Assembly: GCF_037414475.1 (NCBI RefSeq)
Contig: NZ_CP147913.1
Span: forward strand, 2,356,001-2,420,000
Length of the DNA: 64,000 nucleotides
Source of the DNA: Myxococcus stipitatus
GTDB lineage: Bacteria > Myxococcota > Myxococcia > Myxococcales > Myxococcaceae
Direction of reading: 5' to 3'
Each line of letters opens with the position of its first letter. The first letter of the stretch is position 1. The notes below the pieces were generated by a model. That model did no database searches. It was not told the origin of the DNA and worked only from the letters and a program-made list of their open reading frames with translations. The position numbers and the translations under genes are program-made. Positions 1 through 8,330 of this stretch are shown one piece after another.

Positions 1-657
1 GCTCTGGAGCTGCTCGCCAAGGTAGGCGCCACGTCCAGCGACCGCGTCATCTTCGCGGGGGACCTGGTGGACCGAGGCCCCAAGCGGCGCGAGTGTGTGG
101 AGCTGGCCATGCGGCACGAGGCCGTCCTCGGCAACCACGAGGAGACCCAACTCCAGCAGCGTCACCGCGCGGCGGAGCGCCTCACGCCAGACCACCTGGA
201 GACGCGTCAGGTGCTGGAGCCCGAGCACTTCGAGTGGATGTCACGGCTGCCCCGCTACCTCCGGCTGCCGGAGCACAACGCCATCGTCGTGCACGCTGGC
301 ATGATGCCTGGAGTGCCCGTCGAGGCGCAGGACCCCTACCACCTGCTCCATGCCCAGTGCATCCAGCCCCCGGCGAAGAAGAGCTACTGGCCCTCCAAGG
401 CTCCGGCGGACTGGAAGTTCTGGACCCACTACTGGCAAGGACCAGAGCGGGTCATCTTCGGGCACACCGTCTTCGAGCGGCCCCTCGTCACCGAGTACGC
501 GGTGGGCATCGACACCGGCTGCGTGTACGGACGCTCGCTGACCGCGGTGGTGCTGCCATCCTGGGAGATTGTCTCCGTCCCCGCACGGAAGACGTACCGG
601 GGCGGCAAGGACGTGGCGAAGTTCCCGGTGCACGGGGACGTGTGCGTCTACTCATAG
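1..657 (+). CDS. PPP-type metallophosphoesterase (5' end missing)
   Basis: The frame is open from base 1, so the N-terminus lies outside the window; 218 residues are visible. Seen directly: GDLVDRGP (about residues 20-27), GNHE (44-47), an HAG motif (His98), GHT (His155) followed by IDTGCVYG. These are the metal-ligand blocks of calcineurin-like phosphatases of the PPP branch (PrpE, Ap4A hydrolase, bacterial Pnkp phosphatase domain); the first block (GDxHG) must be just upstream. Such enzymes hydrolyse phosphoesters with two bound metals in the cytoplasm. It is on the same strand and 47 bases upstream of the tRNA-like RNA and the TROVE gene, so a role in trimming RNA 2',3'-cyclic or 5' phosphates is possible, but that is inference from context. 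A protein phosphatase or Ap4A hydrolase role is equally compatible. Confidence 0.85.
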   Translation, partial: ALELLAKVGATSSDRVIFAGDLVDRGPKRRECVELAMRHEAVLGNHEETQLQQRHRAAERLTPDHLETRQVLEPEHFEWMSRLPRYLRLPEHNAIVVHAGMMPGVPVEAQDPYHLLHAQCIQPPAKKSYWPSKAPADWKFWTHYWQGPERVIFGHTVFERPLVTEYAVGIDTGCVYGRSLTAVVLPSWEIVSVPARKTYRGGKDVAKFPVHGDVCVYS

Positions 658-674
658 ACGACGCTCGCGCTCGC

Positions 675-691
675 TCGAGGCACCGCCTCGA
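675..691 (+). terminator. Hairpin after the phosphoesterase
   Basis: TCGAGGC (675-681) pairs perfectly with GCCTCGA (685-691) across a 3-base loop, 17 bases after the phosphoesterase stop. There is no T-tract, so it may be a weak terminator or a boundary between that gene and the RNA at 705. Confidence 0.35.
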
Positions 692-704
692 ATCCTACTG
701 ATTC

Positions 705-838
705 GCGCCCGGCCGACGGGGCCAGACACGCCTGAGAGATGCGGGTTCGACTCCCGCCGGGACCGTCAGGTCCCGTAGTTCAATCGGCAGAACACTGGAC
801 ACTCAATCCAAGCAGCATCGGCCTCGTCACTCGGGCGC
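705..838 (+). ncRNA. Y RNA-like RNA with a circularly permuted tRNA module
   Basis: Every tRNA arm is present but in permuted order. T-arm: stem 741-745/753-757 with loop TTCGACT. Acceptor stem: CGGGACC (758-764) pairs over 7 bp with GGTCCCG (769-775), closed by a 4-base GTCA loop instead of free ends and with no CCA. Then TA (776-777), D-arm GTTC/GAAC (778-781/790-793) with loop AATCGGCA carrying the GG pair, and an anticodon-like arm 796-799/807-810 with a 7-base loop. The bases for the T54-A58, G18-T55, G19-C56 and T8-A14 tertiary contacts are all there. The outer ends form a two-part helix: 705-711/832-838 (7 bp), an internal loop (712-715/828-831), then 716-723/820-827 (8 bp, one G-T). 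A closed acceptor stem plus an end-formed helix is the layout of bacterial YrlA-type Y RNAs, in which the end helix binds Ro60. A T-rich stretch (839-849) follows the last stem. The TROVE gene begins 157 bases downstream. Confidence 0.82.
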
Positions 839-994
839 ATTCTTCTTTCCTCACTCCCCACAGCTTCGCGCGGGTGGCCGTGCCTTGAGCACGAAAGGCC
901 CTCGTGCGTTCCACGCGCGGTGCACTCCCCTGACACCGGATGCCAGGGGTCCGCCCCGCGCCTGACCCGCGGCACGTCCCGAAAGGGGACTCCC

Positions 995-2758
995 ATGTCG
1001 ACGACCCAGAACACCGCCCTGATTCCCGAGACGCAGCGAGGTCCCGCCGAGCGACTGTTGGACCTGGTGCTCAGCGGCTCCGCGCATCTGTGGCACAACC
1101 GGCCCGGCCTGGATGTGAATGGCACGTGGGTCGCCGCGGCCTACGCCACGCCGGCGCAGCGCGCGGCCGGCAAGCCGGTGAAGCCCGGCCTCTTCGTCCC
1201 CGCGGCGGTGAAGCTCTACCGGCAGCTGTTGGACATCTACCAGCTCAACTCGGTGCTGATGGCGCACTTCGCGTCGTACGCCCTGACGCAGACGGACTGG
1301 CGCGACCTGAAGGTGGCCACGTGCGCGCTGATGCTGGTGCAGGGCCATGCCGGGCAGCCCGTGAAGGGTGATGGCGGCGAGGTGGCGTTCCACGACGACG
1401 ACTGGCGAGCCATTGGCGAGGCCATGGTGCTGCACTACGAGCGCAAGTCCATGCGCATGCTCACGCCCAAGGCGGTGCTGCGTGTCGCGGAGCTGCTCGA
1501 GCAGCCGGAGATCGCGCGCCTCAACCGTGAGGCGGGCTTCGGTGACCCGGCGTCGCGCAAGCCGCCCATGGGCCGCTGGAAGCGCGTGGCGGCCCGCTGG
1601 CTGGCGGCGCGTGAGGCCAACGTGTCCATGCTCCAGGGGCTGGTGAAGGCGGGCTACAAGGAGACGCTGAAGAAGCTGGCGCGCAAGGCGGGGTACAAGC
1701 CGCGCGCGCAGGGCTTCTTCGAGGTGCTCGGCTGGAAGCAGAAGCAGGCCGAGGGCGGGCACCGCACGGTGGGCCTCAACGGGCTGACGCTGGTCAAGCG
1801 CGAGCGCTTCGACGGGCTGTCGGAGGCGGAGATCTGCGAGTGGATTGAGCATGAGCGCCTCTCCTACAAGGAGGTGGTGGGACGGCTGCCGCAGGACATG
1901 GGGATGACTCCGGCCATCATGGCGGCGCTCCTGCCCTCGCTGTCGGACCGCGACCTGCGGCTGATGACGCCCACGCTCGAGGAGCTGGGGCTCTTGGCGG
2001 AGCCCTCGGTGCGCGCGCGCTGGGAGAAGGCCATCCAGACGGCGACGGACCAGCGGGCGTTGAACATCGCGAAGAACGTACGCAGCGAGGTGCTGCGCCA
2101 GAAGCTGGAGGAGGCCAGCGACAACGCCGCCCGCAAGGCGGTGGAGGAGGCGACAGCGGAGACCGACGTCCGGGTGATGTTCCTCATCGACAAGTCGGGC
2201 TCCATGGACGGGGCCATCGAGAACTCGAAGGAGGCGCTCGCGCGCATCCTCGCGGGCTTCCCGATGGACAAGCTGCACATCGCGGCGTTCGACACGACGG
2301 GCACGGTCCTCAAGCCCAAGGCGTCCAACCGCCCGGCGGTCCAGCACATGCTCGCGGGGCTGAAGGCGTCGGGAGGCACGACGCACGCGGCCGCGGTGCT
2401 CGCGCTGCACCGAAGCGGCGTGAAGGTGCCGGAGGGGGCGAAGCTGGTGGTCATCGTGGTGGGCGACGAGGCGGGCGAGGCGGGTGACCAGTTCGCCCGT
2501 GTCTTCCGCGACTGCGGTTACCCGGTGGCGGCGATGGCGCTGCTGGTGAGCGTCGCGGGAGCCCGTGGAAGCACGGTCCGCACGTGCTCGAGCCAGCTCC
2601 GGGTGCCGTTCAGCGAGGTCGACGTGGACCAGTTCTCGGACCCCTACCAGGTCCCCCGGGTGCTCAAGGCGCTGATGGATGCGCCGACGCTGCCCGGTGT
2701 CAGCCAGTCCGGCTGGGTGGACCGGGTGATGCGCACGCCCCTGCTGAAGGTGGCGTGA
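995..2758 (+). CDS. rsr: TROVE/vWA RNA-binding protein (Ro60/Rsr family)
   Basis: A 587-aa Ro60 homologue. The N-terminal two thirds has the all-helical TROVE repeat region; the C-terminus is a von Willebrand A fold with an intact MIDAS motif DKSGSM at about residue 399 (FLIDKSGSM). Ro60 proteins form a ring that binds misfolded RNA ends in its cavity and Y RNA on its outer face; bacterial Rsr acts with PNPase in RNA decay and rRNA maturation. I chose the ATG at 995 because GAAAGGGG lies 6 bases upstream; an in-frame ATG at 920 has no ribosome site. Directly upstream is the Y RNA-like element, as in known rsr loci. The next gene starts 34 bases after the stop, so this is probably the first gene of a three-gene operon. 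Confidence 0.92.
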   Translation: MSTTQNTALIPETQRGPAERLLDLVLSGSAHLWHNRPGLDVNGTWVAAAYATPAQRAAGKPVKPGLFVPAAVKLYRQLLDIYQLNSVLMAHFASYALTQTDWRDLKVATCALMLVQGHAGQPVKGDGGEVAFHDDDWRAIGEAMVLHYERKSMRMLTPKAVLRVAELLEQPEIARLNREAGFGDPASRKPPMGRWKRVAARWLAAREANVSMLQGLVKAGYKETLKKLARKAGYKPRAQGFFEVLGWKQKQAEGGHRTVGLNGLTLVKRERFDGLSEAEICEWIEHERLSYKEVVGRLPQDMGMTPAIMAALLPSLSDRDLRLMTPTLEELGLLAEPSVRARWEKAIQTATDQRALNIAKNVRSEVLRQKLEEASDNAARKAVEEATAETDVRVMFLIDKSGSMDGAIENSKEALARILAGFPMDKLHIAAFDTTGTVLKPKASNRPAVQHMLAGLKASGGTTHAAAVLALHRSGVKVPEGAKLVVIVVGDEAGEAGDQFARVFRDCGYPVAAMALLVSVAGARGSTVRTCSSQLRVPFSEVDVDQFSDPYQVPRVLKALMDAPTLPGVSQSGWVDRVMRTPLLKVA

Positions 2759-2792
2759 GCCCGAAGTCATCGCGGTGAAGAAAGGAGGCGTC

Positions 2793-3758
2793 GTGGACTA
2801 CCGGAAGTTCCTCGCCAAGACGGAGTCGGTGGTGCTGCCCTATCTGGGCGGCGGCACCGTGGACACCGCCACGCGACGCCTCCGCATCACCACCCCGGTC
2901 GCTCCGGGGTGGTGGCGCTTCGAGCTGCGAGGCCGGGATGCCATCGCACGAGAGCCCGCCGGCCCCGAGGGACTGGAGGGGTTGCCTCGTGTGCGTGGAT
3001 ACCTGTGGGGGACGCGGCTGGTGCGCGAGGGCGCGGTGGCCGAGCCCCTGGAGCTGATGCCCGAGGAGCAGCCGCCCGTGCTCGCGCCCGTGAGTGCGCG
3101 GCGTTGGCATGACGGCGCCCTGCTCTTCGATGGCGTGGAGTTCGAAGGTGAGGCGGAGGACCAGGCCCGGCGCGCCATGGAGGAGGGACATCCGCTCTCA
3201 TCCGTGAAGGGCGTGAGCGCTCCGCTTCGAGCGGCCTTTGGATATGTGCTGCTGGAGGCCGCGTCGCGAACACTGGGCATCCGGTTCGTTCCCGCGGAGG
3301 CTCGGACTCGGGTGCAGGCAATCGCCGAGAAAGGCCGAGCCGAGGCGGAGGAGTGTCTGCGGACCCTGCTGCGCGAGCGTGAGGCCCACCAGCGCGCGCT
3401 CGTGGCCAGACAGGAGCGCGCGCTCACCTCGGTCCTGGTCGTCGAGGCGCATGAGTGGGACCAGTCCCGCCAGCGGACTCAGACGCGCCCTGGAGACATA
3501 TCCCGGGCTGAAGCCGCGCTGCACAGAGCCGGAGCGCGGCTGCTGAATCATCGCTGGCTGAGCGGTAACCAGTTGGAGGTGACGTATGCGTTCATGGAGG
3601 AGCGCTTCATCTCCATCGTCGACGCGAACTCGCTTCAGGTGGTCGACGCGGGGGTGTGTCTCGCGGGAGCGGACAGCGAGGTGACGTTGGAGAGCCTTCC
3701 ATCGGTCATCCGCGAGGCCATCGACACGGGAGTCCTGGTCGTCACCCGGTATGGGTGA
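2793..3758 (+). CDS. Unknown protein of the TROVE operon with a C-terminal Cys-Leu motif
   Basis: 321 aa. GTG at 2793 is chosen over GTG 2775 because AAAGGAGG (2781-2788) sits just before it. The N-terminal ~180 residues look like a beta-rich globular region; about residues 185-225 are Arg/Glu/Ala-rich and probably coiled coil; the last ~95 residues form a separate domain of alternating beta strands. Near the end is DAGVCLAG (Cys289) followed by a predicted helix LESLPSVIREAI. The pattern of strands, then Cys-Leu, a polar linker and a hydrophobic helix recalls the active-site neighbourhood of E2 ubiquitin-conjugating enzymes. That is weak, pattern-level resemblance only and I do not assign the function. 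It is cotranscribed with TROVE upstream and the JAB protein 18 bases downstream, so it probably works with both. Confidence 0.7.
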   Translation: MDYRKFLAKTESVVLPYLGGGTVDTATRRLRITTPVAPGWWRFELRGRDAIAREPAGPEGLEGLPRVRGYLWGTRLVREGAVAEPLELMPEEQPPVLAPVSARRWHDGALLFDGVEFEGEAEDQARRAMEEGHPLSSVKGVSAPLRAAFGYVLLEAASRTLGIRFVPAEARTRVQAIAEKGRAEAEECLRTLLREREAHQRALVARQERALTSVLVVEAHEWDQSRQRTQTRPGDISRAEAALHRAGARLLNHRWLSGNQLEVTYAFMEERFISIVDANSLQVVDAGVCLAGADSEVTLESLPSVIREAIDTGVLVVTRYG

Positions 3759-3776
3759 CGTGAGGGAGGAAGGGTC

Positions 3777-4148
3777 ATGTCGAAGCAAGAGGTGTGTCTG
3801 CTCATCGGCCGGGACGAGACGGTGCTGTGGTGCGATGCCTCCGACAGTCCCGTCCTGCTCCCGGACTCACGCGCACGATGGGAAGCCATCTGGCGCTGGC
3901 GGAACGAGCTGGTCGAGGTGGCGCACAGCCACCCCGACGGGCCCCTGGGCTTCTCCACCGAGGACGAGACCACGATGGCCGCATTGACGCTGGCGCTCGG
4001 CCGCGCGCCCCGCTTCTCCGTCGTGGCACCGGATGGAATGGTGGCTCGTGTCGAGGGGCGAGACACGCGGGTCTCCGAGGAGCCGTGGTGGACGGAGCCG
4101 CTGCGCGAGGTCTCGGGGATGAGGCAGGTCCCCAGGGCGCATGCGTGA
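3777..4148 (+). CDS. JAB/Mov34 (MPN+) metallo-isopeptidase-like protein
   Basis: 123 aa, ATG preceded by GGGAGGAAGGG. It carries the JAMM zinc motif: HSHPDGPLGFSTED, that is HxHP, then Ser, then Asp at the usual spacing, with a possible catalytic Glu near the N-terminus (KQEV). JAB proteases remove ubiquitin or ubiquitin-like tags, or process the C-termini of sulfur-carrier proteins. The small size suggests a single domain without insertions. It is the last gene of the TROVE operon; the stop codon lies inside a 10-bp hairpin. With the E1-like and beta-grasp-like genes at 11079-11917 it suggests a conjugation/deconjugation cycle, but no gene order proves that they work together. Confidence 0.8.
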   Translation: MSKQEVCLLIGRDETVLWCDASDSPVLLPDSRARWEAIWRWRNELVEVAHSHPDGPLGFSTEDETTMAALTLALGRAPRFSVVAPDGMVARVEGRDTRVSEEPWWTEPLREVSGMRQVPRAHA

Positions 4149-4170
4149 CAGGCGGTAACCCCTGTCACGC
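4143..4170 (+). terminator. Terminator hairpin of the TROVE operon
   Basis: GCGTGACAGG (4143-4152) pairs perfectly with CCTGTCACGC (4161-4170) across an 8-base loop. It overlaps the JAB stop codon and lies between convergent genes, so it may act on both strands. The T-tract is poor. Confidence 0.6.
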
Positions 4171-4190
4171 GTTGCCCCGGGGGCGGAGTC

Positions 4191-4685
4191 TCAGCTGGGG
4201 CGGCGCCACAGCTCCTTCAAGTCCTCGGGGAGCTGGTCCATGACGTCCTCGGCCTCGCCTTCGGAGATCTGCTCTCTCACGGCGTTGAGCACCGCTCGCA
4301 CGACAGGCGCCACGGCATCCGGGTGGAGCGACAGGTCCGAGCCCACATGTTCGAGCAGCTCCTCGCGACCGAAACCACCGGGCATCGCGGCCTCGTGACG
4401 CTCACAACGGTGCAGCAACTCCGAGAGCTTGCGCGGAAGCTGAGCCTCCAGGTCCCGTGTCTCGCCCCTGGAGATTCGCTGCTCCACCGCGCAGAGCACG
4501 GACACGGCGGCCCGCTCGGCGACCGCGGGCGACATGCCTCCTCGCTCGCACAAGTGCTTGAGGAAGGCCGCGTAGGTCTGGCTCGCATGTGCGGCGCTGC
4601 GCCTCGCGCGACGAACCTCGATGGGCAGCTCGCGCGTGACGTCTCGTGAAGCGCCCCGCCCCTCCTGCTCCCGCTTGTCCGCCAT
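4191..4685 (-). CDS. DUF2267 protein
   Basis: 164 aa, with GGGAGGGG 6 bases before the ATG. Two helical repeats are visible: one from about residue 38 (FLKHLCERGGMSP..) and one from about 108 (EELLEHVGSDL..), each containing the conserved pattern in which a helix bearing LRAVLxxxREQIS or similar is followed by a DVxxQLPxDLKELW block. The C-terminal EDVMDQLPEDLKELW is typical of DUF2267. The function of the family is not known; members are often found near stress genes. It is transcribed towards the TROVE operon from a promoter in the short gap after nfi. Confidence 0.8.
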   Translation of the reverse strand: MADKREQEGRGASRDVTRELPIEVRRARRSAAHASQTYAAFLKHLCERGGMSPAVAERAAVSVLCAVEQRISRGETRDLEAQLPRKLSELLHRCERHEAAMPGGFGREELLEHVGSDLSLHPDAVAPVVRAVLNAVREQISEGEAEDVMDQLPEDLKELWRRPS

Positions 4686-4798
4686 GGCATCCCCTCCCGA
4701 TGTGCAGTCGTGAACTCAGGGTGCCCATGACCGCCGACGGGGGCATCACGCGGCGGCACGAAAGCCAGGCGACCGCCCGTCCGCATGCCCTACGGACC

Positions 4799-5500
4799 TC
4801 ACTCCACCTCCGCGGCCTCACCATCCGCGCGCCGCAAGGCATTCACCATCCGGTGCGCGTGACGCGTCGTCTCCGGCTCGCGGTACTTCGGACTCGCCCG
4901 GAGCACCAACTCCACCGCCGTGGGCAGGTCCATCAGATGGCCTGGAGACACATAGACGGGCTGCACCGACTTGCGGGTACGGACCGCCATGCCCACGACC
5001 TCACCTTGATGCACGATGGGAGAGGTGGAGCCTCGCGCCTCTCCTAACCGGCCATGTTTCCCCACCAGCAAGGACTTGGCGCAGCCGATGGATGGAACAC
5101 CCAACAACAAACCGCCATGACTCGCGATGCCGAGCCGCCGCGGGTGCGCGATGCCGTGTCCGTCGAAGATGAGCACATCGGGCCGCACCTCGAGCCGCTC
5201 CCAGGCCACCGCCACCACGGGCAGCTCGCGAAACGACAACAGCCCCGGCACATAAGGAAACCGGAGCGGCACCGCCGAGCCGGCCTGCGCGATGGGGGCC
5301 AGTGTGGCCGCATCCAACACCACGATTCCGCCATAGCCCGTGTCCCGTCCCTTCTCGGTGGACACGTCCGCGCCCGCGATGCGCTCCACCCTCAGCCCGG
5401 GAGGCGGCTGGAGCACCACCCGCCCCCGAAGCTCGCGCTGAATCTCCACCGCTTCCTTCGGCGTGACGTCCCAGCGGTGAAATCCCACCTGAAGCTTCAT
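4799..5500 (-). CDS. nfi: Endonuclease V
   Basis: 233 aa, matching the family length. The ATG at 5500 is chosen because GGAG lies upstream on this strand; the open frame extends further but without family similarity. Endonuclease V cuts the second phosphodiester 3' to deoxyinosine in DNA (or inosine in RNA). Visible motifs: IAGADVSTEKG with the first catalytic Asp, the Tyr wedge region PYVPGLLSFRE with its catalytic Glu, FDGHGIAHPRRLGIASHGG with the second Asp, and GCAKSLLVGKHG. It is a single gene with no operon partner. Confidence 0.93.
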   Translation of the reverse strand: MKLQVGFHRWDVTPKEAVEIQRELRGRVVLQPPPGLRVERIAGADVSTEKGRDTGYGGIVVLDAATLAPIAQAGSAVPLRFPYVPGLLSFRELPVVAVAWERLEVRPDVLIFDGHGIAHPRRLGIASHGGLLLGVPSIGCAKSLLVGKHGRLGEARGSTSPIVHQGEVVGMAVRTRKSVQPVYVSPGHLMDLPTAVELVLRASPKYREPETTRHAHRMVNALRRADGEAAEVE

Positions 5501-5796
5501 GCGCCCCCCGTCTCCTGACGAACCTGGACTCTGTGGCGACACCTGTTCCAGACAACCCGGCATGGCGCCGGCGGGTGCTGCTCCGTGAGGCATTGAACGC
5601 TCCCACCGCCCTCCGGGGCTGACCACGTGTCCCCTGTCTCACTGCCCTCCAGGTCCGGACTGGAATGCGGGGACCCCATGCGTACCCTGAGCGCTCCCAG
5701 GCATCGGTGAATCCGCTCCCAAGGACCGCTCCCGAGTCACGCCTGGGCCACGAGAGGGGCCGGCCCCAGGGAGCGCCGCATGTCCGGGAGTAACTG

Positions 5797-6828
5797 ATGC
5801 GTCGATTCCTCACAGGCTGTCTCGCGGCGTCCGCGCTGGCGGTCGCCTTTCCTGCCTCCGCCTCGGAGTGTGGTTACACCTCCGCGGGATGGAACGCCCC
5901 CAACGGCGCGGTGGTTTTCAGCCGGAGCGATGATGGCCCCATTCGCGACGTCATTGATGCCATTGGCGAGTTCCGCACCCACTCCATGCTCTCGCACGGT
6001 CCGTCAGGTGGTGTGACTCACGCCACCATGCGCGACCCGGACGAGAATGACTGGCCCACCGTCTGCGGGACGCCCCTCAAGGCAAACCAACTCCAGTACG
6101 GCTATCCAGGCCTGGAGCAGATCAACCAGGGCGGCATCTACCACTATCTCTACGAAGACAACGGCCAGGGCCCGGATTGGACGGCGTGGCAACTGGGTGA
6201 CCCAGCGGGCGCGGCGAGCATCGCGGACAACCTCTGGTTCAACCACGCGTACGTCACCGACATCTCTCGCGTCGACTCCAGTCAGATCATCGACCGTCCC
6301 CTGTGGAACGGCGAGCGTGTTCCCTACTCCCTGTATCAATACAAAGACCTGGAGACGTCCCACCACATTCCCGGCAGCGCCGCCAACAACGGCATGGTGT
6401 GCTCCACCTTCCTCGCCTACGCACACCACTACGCGGGACGAGGCTTCGTCTCCGAGTACACCTATCCCCACGAAGTCATCGCCAATGCGTCCAATGCGGT
6501 GCACTGGGGTGTCCATGGGCAGTGCAAGGAGTCGCTCGGCTGGTTCAAGAACGCGGCGCTGACCGTCATCTGCCCCGTCTTCTGGAACGTGTGCACGAAC
6601 GCCGGCAACCAGGTGGCCAACTGCATGTCGGCCAATCGCTGCGACACGAGCAGCAGCGTCATCTGGAAGCGCGTTCGCGACGACCCCAACACCACCGCGA
6701 CCTCCATCAGCCCGGACCGCATTGGCGGCTGGAGCGTGCACCCGGTCTCCACCACACTGTGGGCGAGCGACTACTCCCATCAACTCCAGTGGAACTCGGG
6801 CGGCAACGTCTATGGCTGCTGGCAGTGA
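5797..6828 (+). CDS. Exported protein, possible permuted papain-fold amidase
   Basis: 343 aa with an Sec signal peptide (MRRFLTGCLAASALAVAFPASA). An early His in THSMLSHG and a later Cys in NNGMVCSTFLAYAHHYAG give the His-then-Cys order of circularly permuted NlpC/P60-like enzymes (YiiX/YebB type), and the Cys precedes a hydrophobic helix as it does in that family. Those enzymes act on lipids or peptidoglycan-type amides outside the cytoplasm. The C-terminal ~100 residues contain several Cys that may form disulfides. The assignment rests on motif order only. It is followed 37 bases later by a membrane-anchored gene, so the two may be co-expressed. Confidence 0.6.
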   Translation: MRRFLTGCLAASALAVAFPASASECGYTSAGWNAPNGAVVFSRSDDGPIRDVIDAIGEFRTHSMLSHGPSGGVTHATMRDPDENDWPTVCGTPLKANQLQYGYPGLEQINQGGIYHYLYEDNGQGPDWTAWQLGDPAGAASIADNLWFNHAYVTDISRVDSSQIIDRPLWNGERVPYSLYQYKDLETSHHIPGSAANNGMVCSTFLAYAHHYAGRGFVSEYTYPHEVIANASNAVHWGVHGQCKESLGWFKNAALTVICPVFWNVCTNAGNQVANCMSANRCDTSSSVIWKRVRDDPNTTATSISPDRIGGWSVHPVSTTLWASDYSHQLQWNSGGNVYGCWQ

Positions 6829-6865
6829 GCACTCACACCTGGGTTGAACACAGGGGAGACCTCGG

Positions 6866-8224
6866 ATGATGACCACGGAACCGCCCTGGTGGCGACGGCG
6901 GCTGACCTTCATGTTTGGCCTTGGGCTCGCGGCGATGGTGGCTGGAGTCCTCCTCTTGCTGGACTTGGAGTCGCCGCCCTCTCCCGGCGCCGCGCCTCCC
7001 TCCATCGCGGAGAGCAGCCTTCCTCCCGCGATGGCACAGGCCGCTCCAGCGCTCCCCACCGGGACGGCCCGTGCCATCAGGCCCTCACCACCTCCCGCCC
7101 CCGCGCCCATCATCGACGAGGTGAGCGTGGAGAAGCGGGAGGTCTGCTCCGGCGAGGACAACCTCATCAGCGTCCGGGCTCACTCCCCCGACGGCAATGA
7201 CGCCTATCTCCACACCACCATCGGCGCGAGTACGGGCATGAGGGTCCCCCTGCGCGTCTGGCGCGAATCCGATGGCACCTACGAGCTGCCCACCGTGACG
7301 GTGTTCGGAAAGAACAACGTCGCCACCACCGTGCGCGTCCCCGCCTACACCGTGAAGGACTGCGAGCCGGAGCGACTCGTCGAGGTCCTCTCGCGGCGCG
7401 TGCCCAACTCCGAGGAGGAGTTCGAGTTCCTCGCGCGGATTCTCGAACCACCCCGCAGGGACGCGGCCACGCGGGCTCCGTTCACTCCGGTGCAGTTCGT
7501 CTGGACCTTCGACGACCAGCCACCCGTGACCACACCGACGCCCTGGGTGACGCGAAGCCTGAGCCCCGACACGTCACGCCCTCCATCCATGTACTCGCAG
7601 CACCTGGTCCGGGTGGAGGTCTCCGATGCCTCGGGCAAGAAGGCCGTGGGCCGCTCTTCGCTCCAGCTCCTGGACACCACGTTCGAGAACTTCGACAAGA
7701 AGGGCATTGTCACCCTGCTGTCGGTGGGTACACCGCGCTTCCCCTCGGAGGACGCTCAAGGAGTGGTCCGGCAGACCTTCCGAGTGTCTCACCGCTGGAA
7801 GGGGCCGGTGCGGCTGGAGCGAGTGACGGCGCTTCGCGCCCGAGCACCAGAACCCAAGGCCCCACCCTTGCCCGAGGACTCCGACGAGGTCAGCCTCGGT
7901 GTGGCCCTCATCCCGGAAGGGCCCGGCGTGGACGTCCCCGTGTCGCTGGACACTCGCTCCGACCCTGACGTGATGCATGTCACGTATGTGCTGGAGGGAA
8001 GGACCGCGGATGGGCACCCCGCACGCGGAACCTTCTCGGTGATGCGTCCGCCCGCGCGCCCCACCCGGGAGAACAGCACGCCCGTGAAGGACCCGCTCCT
8101 GCTCGCCAAGGTCAAACGGGCCCGCGAACTGCTCGGTCAAGCCTTCGTCACCGATGAAGACCTCTGGCGTCTGGAGCGCGAGGGGCGATTCAACGACCTG
8201 AAGGTCCAACGCGACACGCCTTGA
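6866..8224 (+). CDS. Membrane-anchored protein of unknown function
   Basis: 452 aa, ATG after GGGGAGAC. One N-terminal transmembrane segment (about residues 13-35) is followed by a Pro/Ala-rich linker (36-85) and then a large extracytoplasmic part with beta-sandwich-like stretches; residues ~205-270 read like a PKD/Ig-type domain (FVWTFDDQPPV.., HLVRVEVSDASGKKAV). The C-terminal ~50 residues are charged and helical and include ARELLGQAF. No catalytic motif is seen. It is a likely periplasmic partner of the exported protein encoded just upstream. Confidence 0.7.
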   Translation: MMTTEPPWWRRRLTFMFGLGLAAMVAGVLLLLDLESPPSPGAAPPSIAESSLPPAMAQAAPALPTGTARAIRPSPPPAPAPIIDEVSVEKREVCSGEDNLISVRAHSPDGNDAYLHTTIGASTGMRVPLRVWRESDGTYELPTVTVFGKNNVATTVRVPAYTVKDCEPERLVEVLSRRVPNSEEEFEFLARILEPPRRDAATRAPFTPVQFVWTFDDQPPVTTPTPWVTRSLSPDTSRPPSMYSQHLVRVEVSDASGKKAVGRSSLQLLDTTFENFDKKGIVTLLSVGTPRFPSEDAQGVVRQTFRVSHRWKGPVRLERVTALRARAPEPKAPPLPEDSDEVSLGVALIPEGPGVDVPVSLDTRSDPDVMHVTYVLEGRTADGHPARGTFSVMRPPARPTRENSTPVKDPLLLAKVKRARELLGQAFVTDEDLWRLEREGRFNDLKVQRDTP

Positions 8225-8238
8225 GCCTCCGCCATCCA

Positions 8239-8266
8239 CCCGGTGGGAACGACCATTCCCACCGGG
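8239..8266 (+). terminator. Strong hairpin after the 5797-8224 gene pair
   Basis: CCCGGTGGGAA (8239-8249) pairs over 11 bp with TTCCCACCGGG (8256-8266), with a 6-base loop, 15 bases after the stop codon. No T-tract follows. Confidence 0.6.
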
Positions 8267-8330
8267 CCGGCGACCACCGGGTGTCACCGCGCCTCATGGA
8301 GCCCTGGCGTGTGTTGCTGTTCCGGGCCCC

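Noticed and set aside
741..810. A normal tRNA gene, or a split/permuted tRNA precursor
   Set aside because: The acceptor 3' strand precedes the 5' strand with only 4 bases between them, there is no CCA, and the loop has A at position 33; the outer self-complementary ends favour a Y RNA.
851..2770. A 639-aa minus-strand open frame over the TROVE gene
   Set aside because: It is the mirror of a strongly coding plus frame, with Arg/His-rich, low-complexity composition; it is a shadow.
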